This document shows, one piece after another, positions 17,327-23,911 of a stretch of 64,000 nucleotides of DNA (positions within the stretch are counted from its first letter, which is position 1; the number at the start of each line of letters is the position of its first letter). The notes beneath the pieces are model-generated. The model saw nothing but the letters and a program-made list of their open reading frames with translations. It had not been told where the DNA came from and searched no databases. The stretch is taken from assembly GCA_035533075.1 (NCBI GenBank), contig DATLUO010000121.1:1-64000 (forward strand), in the 5' to 3' direction. This DNA comes from Pirellulales bacterium. GTDB taxonomy: Bacteria; Planctomycetota; Planctomycetia; Pirellulales; JAICIG01. A program made the position numbers and the translations under genes.

Positions 17327-17794
17327 ATGGCAGACAATCGAGTGCTCATCAACATCGATCAAATCGAGCCGTTGATCCTCGACATTCGAGGTCAGAAGGT
17401 CTTGCTGGACAAGGACTTGGCGGCCTTGTACGGGGTTCCGACGCGGCGACTCAACGAGCAGGTCCGGCGCAACCGAAACCGGTTTCCGGATGATTTCATG
17501 TTTCAGTTGACCAAAGAGGAGCTTGAGAATTGGAAGTCGCAAATTGCGACATCCAATTCCGCCGTGCGAATGGGGCTACGCCCCAAAAGCCGAAACGACG
17601 CATCGGCTTCGCCAGCAACGAACCGACGGAGTCAGACGGGGTCACCGCTAAATCCGTTCAATGCCGCATCTCGCCCAGCGGCGCGGCCGGCACCTACGTC
17701 GGGCGGAGGTGAAATGGTATGCTATGGTCTTGCGATATCCCCGGCCTTTTTACGCGGGAGGGTGTTATGGTCTCGAAGCGAGTACAAGTGCTGA
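17327..17794 (+). pseudogene. Truncated ORF6N (KilA-N-like) domain gene
   Basis: The first 83 codons match the ORF6N domain: IEPLILDIRGQKVLLDKDLA, LYGVPTRRLNEQVRRN, FPDDFMFQLTKEELENWKSQ, then ATSNSAVRMGLRPKS. Intact members continue with a conserved PYAFTE-type segment and a second helical half. Here the reading frame instead runs into unrelated Ser/Pro/Arg-rich sequence and stops at 17794. ORF6N proteins are phage and mobile-element regulators. The fragment lies between two copies of a 31-bp direct repeat. Confidence 0.75.
17705..17735 (+). repeat. 31-bp direct repeat, copy 2
   Basis: GGAGGTGAAATGGTATGCTA followed by TGGTCTTGCGA. TGGTATGCT resembles an extended -10 element 30 bp upstream of the next start codon at 17767. 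Confidence 0.55.
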
Positions 17795-18183
17795 TCGTGG
17801 TGGGGTTGTTGCTGGCGAGCGCGGCATGGAGGGCGGCGCCGGGGAAAGGGGTCGCCAAGGCGATCGACGATGCCAAGGTGAAGGTGGCCGCCAATGTGTA
17901 CGCGCAGATGTCGATGCGCAGGAGCAACAACGAGCAGTACGACATCGAAGACTTGGCGCTTTGGTCGCGGCATCTTTTCGATGCCGAGCTCGATGTGGCG
18001 GAGGACGACAACGAGCGGTTGGCCGTCTACGAGGCGCAACTGAAGCGGACCGCCGAACTGGCCAGGACGGCCCGGGCCTTTGCCGCCAACGGTCAGGCGC
18101 CGGAATCGGAAGCGTTGGCCGCCGAGTATTATCGTCTGGAGGCCGAATCGCAATTGGCCAAGGCCAAGGCGGGGTTGCGCTGA
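17767..18183 (+). CDS. Membrane-anchored or secreted helical hypothetical protein
   Basis: 138 aa from the ATG at 17767, chosen for its GGGAGGG ribosome site and because it opens with a hydrophobic export segment (MVSKRVQVLIVVGLLLASA). The mature part is almost entirely charged helix (DAELDVAEDDNERLAVYEAQ, then LAAEYYRLEAESQLAKAKAG), a coiled coil. No family was recognised. Similar short coiled-coil exported proteins are common in planctomycetes. The upstream 31-bp repeat probably contains its promoter. Confidence 0.6.
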   Translation: MVSKRVQVLIVVGLLLASAAWRAAPGKGVAKAIDDAKVKVAANVYAQMSMRRSNNEQYDIEDLALWSRHLFDAELDVAEDDNERLAVYEAQLKRTAELARTARAFAANGQAPESEALAAEYYRLEAESQLAKAKAGLR

Positions 18184-18207
18184 GCAGGCGCGAGTGATAC
18201 GACTACG

Positions 18208-18864
18208 TCATTGCTTGCGCGCGAAAACGTGCGTCGTCCATTCATCCCAGTCGGCTCCCGCGGGAGCGTCGGCGTCGCACGTTGCCGGCGATCCGCCTTC
18301 GGCAGGCAACGGCGACGAGAGAAAGTCGGGGTCGTTCAAGTCCGGCAGGCCGTCCTTCATCTTGACTTCGAGATAGAGCAAGCCATCGTCGAGCTTCAGG
18401 CGGGCATAGCACTTGCTCATATCGCCCGGGTCATATCGGTCTTCGTGGTGCCAGGCTTTGCCGCAAATCTTGCCGTCGTGTTCGTGCATACCGAAGAACC
18501 GGTACTCGGAGCCGTCCTTCCCCACGGCTTCGTTGCCCGTAATGGTCATCTCGGACAACATGCCGCCGAATTGCGGGTTCTGTGCATAGAACGCGCGGAT
18601 GGCCCCAATCTGCTCATCGCTGGCTCCGGCGGCTTGGTGAGCTTCGAGCGTCTTGTCGAGGTCCAGCACCCAGGTGCCCGCAAATGGCGATAGCAATGCG
18701 CTCTGGCCCGGCGGGCCAAAGGGTCCCTCGCCAGGCGCCGCGCCGCCGGGGCCGCCGCCAAGCTGAGGGCCGTTGGCGCCGCAACCGGCTTCCACAAGCA
18801 GCGGTAGGTAGATCGCGACGACTCGTCGAATAGTCCACGCCGACGATTTCGCCGTCTTTCTCAC
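18208..18864 (-). CDS. Lipoprotein, unknown function
   Basis: 218 aa from a GTG at 18864, preferred because GGAGG lies 6 bases upstream and it places a signal peptide ahead of the lipobox LVEAGC. After a Gly/Pro-rich linker the mature domain begins SPFAGTWVLDLDKTLEAHQA, followed by TITGNEAVGKDGSEYRFFG and LEVKMKDGLPDLNDPDFLS. The FAGTW/LD pattern resembles planctomycete lipoproteins of lipocalin-like fold; the ligand is unknown. It is convergent with the preceding helical gene, stops 24 bp apart. Confidence 0.7.
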   Translation of the reverse strand: MRKTAKSSAWTIRRVVAIYLPLLVEAGCGANGPQLGGGPGGAAPGEGPFGPPGQSALLSPFAGTWVLDLDKTLEAHQAAGASDEQIGAIRAFYAQNPQFGGMLSEMTITGNEAVGKDGSEYRFFGMHEHDGKICGKAWHHEDRYDPGDMSKCYARLKLDDGLLYLEVKMKDGLPDLNDPDFLSSPLPAEGGSPATCDADAPAGADWDEWTTHVFARKQ

Positions 18865-19121
18865 GGTAATCCTCCACGTTTTCAAGGTCGAGCCAATAGC
18901 AACGCCACGAAATGGCCAGCCCACGATGAACGGAAACCGTCGCATCACAGGGCGAAGTTTACCGCGCGTGGCGGCCGATTAGCCAGCCGGCTGCGATTTC
19001 TTGGGCAGCCGCTCGATTTTCCCGCGCAAATGGGCTTTTTTGGGCAAAGCCCCAACACCGTCAGGACCGCCGCGGATCTGCCCGGTAGACCGCGCTTGGG
19101 CTGCTGAGCGAGCACGCGGGC

Positions 19122-19220
19122 TCACGCGATGATCTCTTTCATCGGCTCGCCGTAATCAATCTCCAGCCGCTTGTGGCCCGGCACTTCCAGCCGCCGGGCG
19201 TCGAGACCGAGCTGCGGGGC
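19122..19220 (-). pseudogene. C-terminal remnant resembling a DUF1501 protein
   Basis: The minus-strand frame reads [19 protein letters not shown], then [12 protein letters not shown] and a stop. This resembles the closing segment of DUF1501 secreted proteins of planctomycetes. The rest of the gene is missing: the fragment abuts the stop codon of the toxin-antitoxin module immediately upstream (19228). The remainder of 18865-19121 shows nothing. Confidence 0.45.
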
Positions 19221-19227
19221 GGAGCGA

Positions 19228-19551
19228 TTAACCGCCGTCGATGCTCTTCGGGCGGCGCTTCGCTTTCACTTTCCTACTAGCTTTCGCATTTCGGTCTTGG
19301 CCGAATTCTTTCCACAATTCGTCACGCGATATCCCTCGGCCCTCGCGGATGGACTGCCGTGACTTGGCGAGAATCGCTTGCAATCGCGGTGAGTTTGCCA
19401 TTAAGACCCGCTCGATCTCATCGTCGTCCTCGATTCCCACTAGGACGGCGACTGGCTTGCCATTGCGTGTCACTACGACTGGCGCGGATTCACAGGCCTT
19501 AACGAATGCGCTAAATTGCGACTTCACCTCGCCCATCGAAGCAGTCTTCAT
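19228..19551 (-). CDS. Phd/YefM-family antitoxin
   Basis: 107 aa. The N-terminus [20 protein letters not shown], then [19 protein letters not shown] is the canonical Phd/YefM DNA-binding fold, and the C-terminal half ([20 protein letters not shown]) is the flexible toxin-binding tail, ending in a basic stretch. Its ATG overlaps the stop of the upstream toxin gene by 4 bp. Confidence 0.88.
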   Translation of the reverse strand: MKTASMGEVKSQFSAFVKACESAPVVVTRNGKPVAVLVGIEDDDEIERVLMANSPRLQAILAKSRQSIREGRGISRDELWKEFGQDRNAKASRKVKAKRRPKSIDGG

Positions 19552-19868
19552 AGTTCAATCTCCTCTCCGCCAACGATTAGGCGATTTCTCCGTTTCTCGC
19601 CAATGGCCAAAACGTGGACCGTGCGCTCTTCCTCATCGACGCCGTAAAGCACACGGAAACGGTTTTGCGGTCCAAGGCGAATTTCCCAGTGCGCCGAAAA
19701 TGCTGCCGGGGTCCGCAAGGGTTTGCGATTCCGGGTTTCGACATTCGGTTCGAATTCGAGTTGTTCATCGATCGTCTGTAAGATCAGCGCGTGATACTTG
19801 GCATCGATGGCCTTGAGATGCGCGCGGATCTCATGGCCAAATTTCAACTCATAAGGCGGCTTCGCCAT
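19548..19868 (-). CDS. RelE/ParE-superfamily toxin
   Basis: 106 aa. Core features: YELKFGHEIRAHLKAIDAKY at the N-terminus, the basic RNRKPLRTPAAF segment, WEIRLGPQNRFRVLYGVDEE (the RelE beta-hairpin) and VHVLAIGEKRRNRLIVGGEE at the end. Again the toxin precedes its antitoxin and overlaps it by 4 bp, as in the module at 4958-5493, although the protein sequences are only distantly alike. The 98 bp upstream, to the sulfatase stop, must contain the promoter. Confidence 0.85.
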   Translation of the reverse strand: MAKPPYELKFGHEIRAHLKAIDAKYHALILQTIDEQLEFEPNVETRNRKPLRTPAAFSAHWEIRLGPQNRFRVLYGVDEEERTVHVLAIGEKRRNRLIVGGEEIEL

Positions 19869-19966
19869 ACTCTATTGATTCTGGCTGTAACTCGCCGTTC
19901 GTCAAGGCTGGCATCTCCCCCATGACAGGCGAAACAGCGTTCTTTAAGTAGGGTGCATAATCCGCT

Positions 19967-21409
19967 CTAACCGTTTTGCTTGCCGACACCGTCAGAGCCG
20001 CTACGGAGCTGCCCGGCAGGGCGACGATTTTTGCCTTTCTGCCCGGTGGCCGTGTCGCCCAGATCGTCGCGCGCCCGGTCGGCCAACGCCTTCAGCCGGC
20101 GGACTTCTTCGGGATGCTCGGCAGCGACGTTCTTGGTTTCGCCCGGATCGCTCTCAAGGTCGAACAACGACAGCTCGATGCGTCGCTGCTCGTACTTCGC
20201 GGGCAGGCCGCCGTGGCCGCCGCCGGCCGCAAGACTGCGGTAGGCGTGAGGCAGGTGCAGCTTCCAGCGACCGCTGCGGACGCCTTGTAGCTCGCCGCCC
20301 CAGTAGAAATAGAGCGCGTCGTGCGGACTCTTGGCGCCGGGCTGTGCCGAAATCAGCGGCCAGATGTCCAAGCCATCGATGATGCGATCGTCGGGTACGC
20401 TCGCGCCGGCCAGCCGGGCCAGCGTGGGCAGCAGGTCGATGGTCATGGCCGGTTCGCGGCAAACGGTGCCGGCGGGAATCTTGCCCGGCCACCGCATCAA
20501 GCACGGCTCGCGCACGCCGCCGTCGAACGAGGTGCCTTTGCCCTCGCGCAAGGGGCCGGCCGAACCGGCATGGTCGCCGTAGCTCAGCCACGGGCCGTTG
20601 TCGGACGTGAAGATCACCAGCGTCCGCTCGTCGAGTTTCAGACGCGCCAGCGTTTCCAGCACCCGCCCCACCGACCAGTCGACCTCCTCGATCACGTCGC
20701 CAAACAGCCCGCGCGGCGTCTTGCCGCGGAACTTGTCGGAAACGAAGAGCGGCACGTGCGGCATGTTGTGAGCCAGGTAGACGAAGAACGGCCGCTCGCG
20801 ATGCCGCTCGATAAAGCGCACCGCGTGCTCGGCGTACCAGGTGGTGAGCCGGCTCTGGTCGGGATTGAGCTCGATCGGCTTTTCGCCTTCGATGAGCGGC
20901 AGGTCGGGGAAGGCCCTCGTTTCGGGATGCTTGGGCCACATATCGTTCGAGTAGGGCAGCCCGAAGTATTCGTCAAAGCCGTGCCGCGTGGGCAGAAACT
21001 GCGGATGATGGCCGAGATGCCACTTGCCGTAGATGGCCGTCGCGTAGCCGCGGCCCTTGAGCAGCTCGGCCAGGGTCGTCTCGTCGTCGTTGATGCCGTG
21101 CCGGTCTTTCGGCCCCAGCGCGCCAAGGATGCCGACGCGGTTCGAGTAGCAGCCGGTCAACAGCGCCGCCCGCGATGCCGAGCAGACCGCCTGAGCCACA
21201 TAGAAATCGGTGAAGCGAACGCCTTCTTTTGCCAGCCGGTCGAGGTTGGGCGTGCGGTAGCCTTGTGCCCCATAACAACCGAGGTCGCCGTAGCCAAGAT
21301 CGTCGGCGAAGACGAGCACGATATTGGGCGGCGCCGCGTCGTCGGCAAACGCCGGCACGCACCAAAAGACAACGGCCGTAAACGCGGCGATCGCATGGAT
21401 CATCGTCAT
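19967..21409 (-). CDS. Secreted sulfatase (arylsulfatase A-like), Cys-type
   Basis: 480 aa, with a signal peptide ([18 protein letters not shown]) and a GGAGGTGACCT ribosome site before ATG 21409. Metal site [19 protein letters not shown] at residues 29-47. The active-site signature is [11 protein letters not shown] with Cys76, expected to be converted to formylglycine; position +2 is Ala rather than the commoner Pro, which anaerobic and aerobic maturases can tolerate. Other family motifs: [36 protein letters not shown] and [13 protein letters not shown]. It probably desulfates polysaccharide in the periplasm or outside the cell. No maturase gene is in the window. Confidence 0.95.
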   Translation of the reverse strand: MTMIHAIAAFTAVVFWCVPAFADDAAPPNIVLVFADDLGYGDLGCYGAQGYRTPNLDRLAKEGVRFTDFYVAQAVCSASRAALLTGCYSNRVGILGALGPKDRHGINDDETTLAELLKGRGYATAIYGKWHLGHHPQFLPTRHGFDEYFGLPYSNDMWPKHPETRAFPDLPLIEGEKPIELNPDQSRLTTWYAEHAVRFIERHRERPFFVYLAHNMPHVPLFVSDKFRGKTPRGLFGDVIEEVDWSVGRVLETLARLKLDERTLVIFTSDNGPWLSYGDHAGSAGPLREGKGTSFDGGVREPCLMRWPGKIPAGTVCREPAMTIDLLPTLARLAGASVPDDRIIDGLDIWPLISAQPGAKSPHDALYFYWGGELQGVRSGRWKLHLPHAYRSLAAGGGHGGLPAKYEQRRIELSLFDLESDPGETKNVAAEHPEEVRRLKALADRARDDLGDTATGQKGKNRRPAGQLRSGSDGVGKQNG

Positions 21410-21509
21410 TAGGTCACCTCCGCTGGCTGGGTTGGATATTCGCTGGGGACGTATAGCGATTCATCTCTGATTGCCGCCTATACTTCAGGCGGCCGAGAAT
21501 GAAACATTC

Positions 21510-21584
21510 GCGGTGGCTGGGGCAGAGCTTGGCCAGGTGGAAGGTGGCACGATGTTCGTCTCGGCGGCCAAGCGATGCCCCGGT
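21510..21584. repeat. Dispersed repeat with GGTGGCTGGGGCAGAGC and GATGCCCCGGT ends
   Basis: GCGGTGGCTGGGGCAGAGC (21510-21528) and GCGATGCCCCGGT (21572-21584) also occur, in the same order and at similar distance, at 48087-48157. It lies between the sulfatase start and the small membrane protein. Confidence 0.55.
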
Positions 21585-21595
21585 TGGGTAATGGC

Positions 21596-21760
21596 CTATT
21601 CCTGTGTGGCTGGCGCACTGAGGTCATGTATCACAACGCCCTCGGCCCACCCATCAGCTGTCATCGTTCGCTTTTGCCAGGATGCGCCGGTAAAGAACGC
21701 AGCCACGACGAGCATGGCCACGAACAACCACTTCAAGCTGAACTGAAAACGGCTGCGCAT
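21596..21760 (-). CDS. Small single-pass membrane protein (54 aa)
   Basis: MRSRFQFSLKWLFVAMLVVA, then AFFTGASWQKR, then a 20-residue polar tail ending APATQE. The RFQFSLKxLxVxMLVVAxFF opening is a recurring start of small membrane proteins in planctomycetes, which supports it as a real gene in spite of its length. The function is unknown. Its start lies 46 bp from the divergent tRNA-like gene. Confidence 0.55.
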   Translation of the reverse strand: MRSRFQFSLKWLFVAMLVVAAFFTGASWQKRTMTADGWAEGVVIHDLSAPATQE

Positions 21761-21805
21761 GAGGGTATTATCCAGCTTTGCCCTGTCGGCTACAATGTCG
21801 GCATT

Positions 21806-21916
21806 GCCCCTGTGGTGGAACTAGGCAGACACGCTGGGCTGATTGCGGCTTTCTCGCGAGAGCCTCAATCAGCCCCAGTGCCGCAAGGCGTGCGGGTTCG
21901 ATTCCCGCCGGGGGTA
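21806..21916 (+). tRNA. tRNA-Leu-like sequence with a 35-nt hairpin in place of the anticodon loop
   Basis: Acceptor GCCCCTG pairs with CGGGGGT (21909-21915), giving the G1-U72 pair of tRNA-Leu(UAA). The Leu D-arm (GTG, loop with AGGCAGA, CAC), class II variable arm (GCC, GCAA, GGC) and T-arm (GCGGG, TTCGATT, CCCGC) are all intact, as is the anticodon stem CTGGG/CCCAG. The anticodon loop, however, is 35 nt (21839-21873) and forms its own hairpin (CTGATTG/CAATCAG plus an inner GGCT/AGCC). No 7-nt loop with a Leu anticodon can be made by simple excision. TACAAT (21791-21796) sits 9 bp upstream as a -10. No CCA is encoded. It may be an interrupted pseudo-tRNA or an unusual functional RNA. Confidence 0.6.
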
Positions 21917-21917
21917 C

Positions 21918-22397
21918 TCAAAGCCTTATTCCAGCCTCCGCCAGAAAGTCTATGGGGCTGGCCCACCCGACTTTGAGCGCGTTGCAGACGTCTGGTATTT
22001 TGGGCGGCTTGCTGGCCCGTCGATTGGGCGCCGACACTTCGTCTGTCACAACGATTGCGCCACGCGACATGGCTTCGGCGATAACCCAGGGGTCCGAGGC
22101 ATTCGCGTGGCCACTTTCAGCCGCGAAATTCGGGAAGTGGCCCATTATGTGTTGCATGTTCGCTATGACCTGATCGTCTGGCTCGAAAAAGAACTGCTTT
22201 CGTTGCGTTGCCCAGACGAGCAGAGGGTCTCGTTGCTTCTTTAGGTCGTCAAACACTTCTCTGCACGAGAAGACATTTCCAGCATAAAGAAGCTTGTCAA
22301 TTTCTTCCCAAAGCGTCGGGAATACGTCTCTCCGGTAGCGCTTCCACCAGCCGTTGTTCAGAAAGCTCGTGTCTAAGCAGAATAGCGTCGCAATCAC
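21918..22397 (-). CDS. DUF4411 family PIN-like protein
   Basis: 159 aa. LFCLDTSFLNNGWWKRY at the N-terminus supplies the first PIN acidic residue. FPTLWEEIDKLLYAGNVFSC, a conserved REVFDDLKKQRDPL, SDPWVIAEAMSRGAIVVTDE (central acidic residues) and KIPDVCNALKVGWASPIDFL follow, matching DUF4411. PIN folds are usually RNases and typically toxins. The start overlaps the stop of the ImmA/IrrE gene by 4 bp, so the two are co-translated. The stop codon begins 2 bases after the end of the tRNA-like sequence on the other strand. Base composition is clearly lower in GC than its neighbours. Confidence 0.88.
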   Translation of the reverse strand: MIATLFCLDTSFLNNGWWKRYRRDVFPTLWEEIDKLLYAGNVFSCREVFDDLKKQRDPLLVWATQRKQFFFEPDDQVIANMQHIMGHFPNFAAESGHANASDPWVIAEAMSRGAIVVTDEVSAPNRRASKPPKIPDVCNALKVGWASPIDFLAEAGIRL

Positions 22398-23569
22398 GAC
22401 ATGCCGCTCTCCTCCGATTGCATCTGCACCGGATAAAGAGAATGCACCATCGGTGCGAGATGTTTGAGGGGCATGTTCAAAAGTGTCGTAACCTGACCGC
22501 CGTGAATCTCTCCAGAATCAAAAGCCGAAACAACCAGCCGCGCGAAAGACGGACCGGAACGAGACAGTACAAGCCGGTATTGTGGGATGGGCCTGTCGCT
22601 TGATTCTGCGGCCTCAGCCTCTGGTTTTGGGTGAAACATCGCCCACCTGTTTGAAAGCCAGTCATTATCGGCCATCCCAAGTTCGGCCAGCCGTATTGCC
22701 ATGACAGCTCGGCTAACCCTATAGCGATTTGCGAATTGCGATACAACGCTCTCCTCATTGTTCTCCCAGTTATTCGGCACCCGAATAACAATGTCGTCGC
22801 TTGGAATTAGAACCTCCGCCGCAACTTTATTGCAGAACCGTTCGACGTTAGATTGTGGGGCAAGCGCCGAAGTAATGGCGTCCCCGGTGGTAATCGCCGA
22901 TTCTCCCAGCGCAATATGCACTACCTCATGGATCAAGGTGAAACACTTGGCCGTGTTGGCATCGCGACTATTGATAAGGGCAACGGGTGCGTAATCGTCG
23001 GCGATAGCGCAGCCGCTTATCTCATTAGCTCGATTGGACTGAAACACGAAAACGCCAATCTGCTCACAAGCATCACGCCACATCGTAAACGCTTCGAGTT
23101 CATCGCGGCAACCAAATTGTCGCTCTAAACTGACCCCTAGTAGCGCACGCAACTTTACGCCAACATCCTTGGTGCTATCCGACACCTTGACCGAGCGAAC
23201 AACATCGCACTTTGGTGAATCCGAATCGCGCAGATATTCCGAAGCCCACTGCTGCCGTTCCTTAGCGGCCCGGATGGCATAGAGGAGAGCAGGCGAGAAG
23301 CGACGGCTAGCGTCACGTCGAATCCGAAAGTCGCGGACGTTGAATTCTTTGGGAGGTGCCGGCAAGTAAAAGACCATCAGCGGTCTTCTGTATCTCTTAG
23401 CCAGCTTTCGCAGCCTAGGGAGGGACGGACTTTCTTTTCCTGATTCCCAGTCAAGAATGTCCTGCTCGGAAAAGCTCTCGAATTTTGCGACCGCCTCGAC
23501 GGAATACCCAGCCCTCTCCCTCGCCCATTTGATCATCCGAGGCGTTGCGTTGGAAGAAACTCGTGGCAT
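22394..23569 (-). CDS. XRE-type regulator fused to ImmA/IrrE metallopeptidase
   Basis: 391 aa. Residues 10-65 form a helix-turn-helix (MIKWARERAGYSVEAVAKFE, ILDWESGKESPSLPRLRKLA). Residues 150-300 form the ImmA/IrrE zinc peptidase with IHEVVHIALGESA (His214, Glu215, His218) and ERFCNKVAAEVLIP. In phage and ICE systems such proteins cleave a repressor; paired with DUF4411 they behave like a toxin-antitoxin or stress-responsive unit in many genomes. It is first gene of the operon, driven by the consensus promoter at 23651-23690, which it probably represses itself (inference from the overlapping dyad). Confidence 0.9.
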   Translation of the reverse strand: MPRVSSNATPRMIKWARERAGYSVEAVAKFESFSEQDILDWESGKESPSLPRLRKLAKRYRRPLMVFYLPAPPKEFNVRDFRIRRDASRRFSPALLYAIRAAKERQQWASEYLRDSDSPKCDVVRSVKVSDSTKDVGVKLRALLGVSLERQFGCRDELEAFTMWRDACEQIGVFVFQSNRANEISGCAIADDYAPVALINSRDANTAKCFTLIHEVVHIALGESAITTGDAITSALAPQSNVERFCNKVAAEVLIPSDDIVIRVPNNWENNEESVVSQFANRYRVSRAVMAIRLAELGMADNDWLSNRWAMFHPKPEAEAAESSDRPIPQYRLVLSRSGPSFARLVVSAFDSGEIHGGQVTTLLNMPLKHLAPMVHSLYPVQMQSEESGMS

Positions 23570-23650
23570 ATTCGGCGAACCCCAACACCAAGAAGGCCAT
23601 CCTTACCTTATTTATCAGCGTTTCGGCAACAGCCTCCTTAAACGGCTTCA

Positions 23651-23690
23651 ATTATAGGGCGCAAGTGCAACGATGTCAACAAGTTGCGCC
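23651..23690 (-). promoter_or_regulatory. Perfect-consensus promoter with overlapping operator for the ImmA/IrrE operon
   Basis: On the minus strand TTGACA (23674-23679), 17 bp and TATAAT (23651-23656) match the sigma70 consensus at all 12 positions. A 7-bp dyad GGCGCAA/TTGCGCC (23658-23664, 23684-23690) brackets the -35 and spacer. The expected transcript has a leader of about 75 bases. Confidence 0.8.
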
Positions 23691-23725
23691 TTCTTTTTTT
23701 ACGATACCAAGGCCGCCTCCATTTC

Positions 23726-23814
23726 GGAGAGCGATCCGCGCCTTGGCGGCGCAGGCGACTTATAACCGCCCGCAGGGGCGCTTTTGCGCTGGGTTCGATT
23801 CCCCCCTCTCTCCG
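23726..23814 (+). tRNA. Aberrant class II tRNA-like sequence, anticodon-like UAU
   Basis: GGAGAGCG pairs with CTCTCTCC (23806-23813) as an 8-bp acceptor with one C-T mismatch. The D-arm is a 5-bp stem GCGCC/GGCGC with a 5-nt loop. The anticodon arm is GGCGA, CTTATAA, CCGCC with an A-C mismatch at the closing pair. The variable arm is GCGC, TTTT, GCGC. The T-loop TTCGATT has only three stable pairs (GGG/CCC), and the discriminator is G. This is Ser- or Sec-like in layout and resembles published allo-tRNAs with shifted acceptor/T-stem lengths, but the anticodon would be UAU. Decay of a tRNA-Ser is the alternative. The rest of 23570-23911 is empty. Confidence 0.45.
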
Positions 23815-23911
23815 CTAGTCCCGCCTGGACTCGCGTTTAGATGCCTTCGTCAGCCGCTCCCGAATCCACGTGCATGGTATGCCTTTCGGTTTGGGCCGCG
23901 TGAAGTATAGC

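Noticed and set aside
21839-21873. Group I intron in a tRNA-Leu(UAA) gene
   Set aside because: The insert is only about 28 nt longer than a normal loop, far too short for a group I intron, and the flanking bases do not restore UAA.
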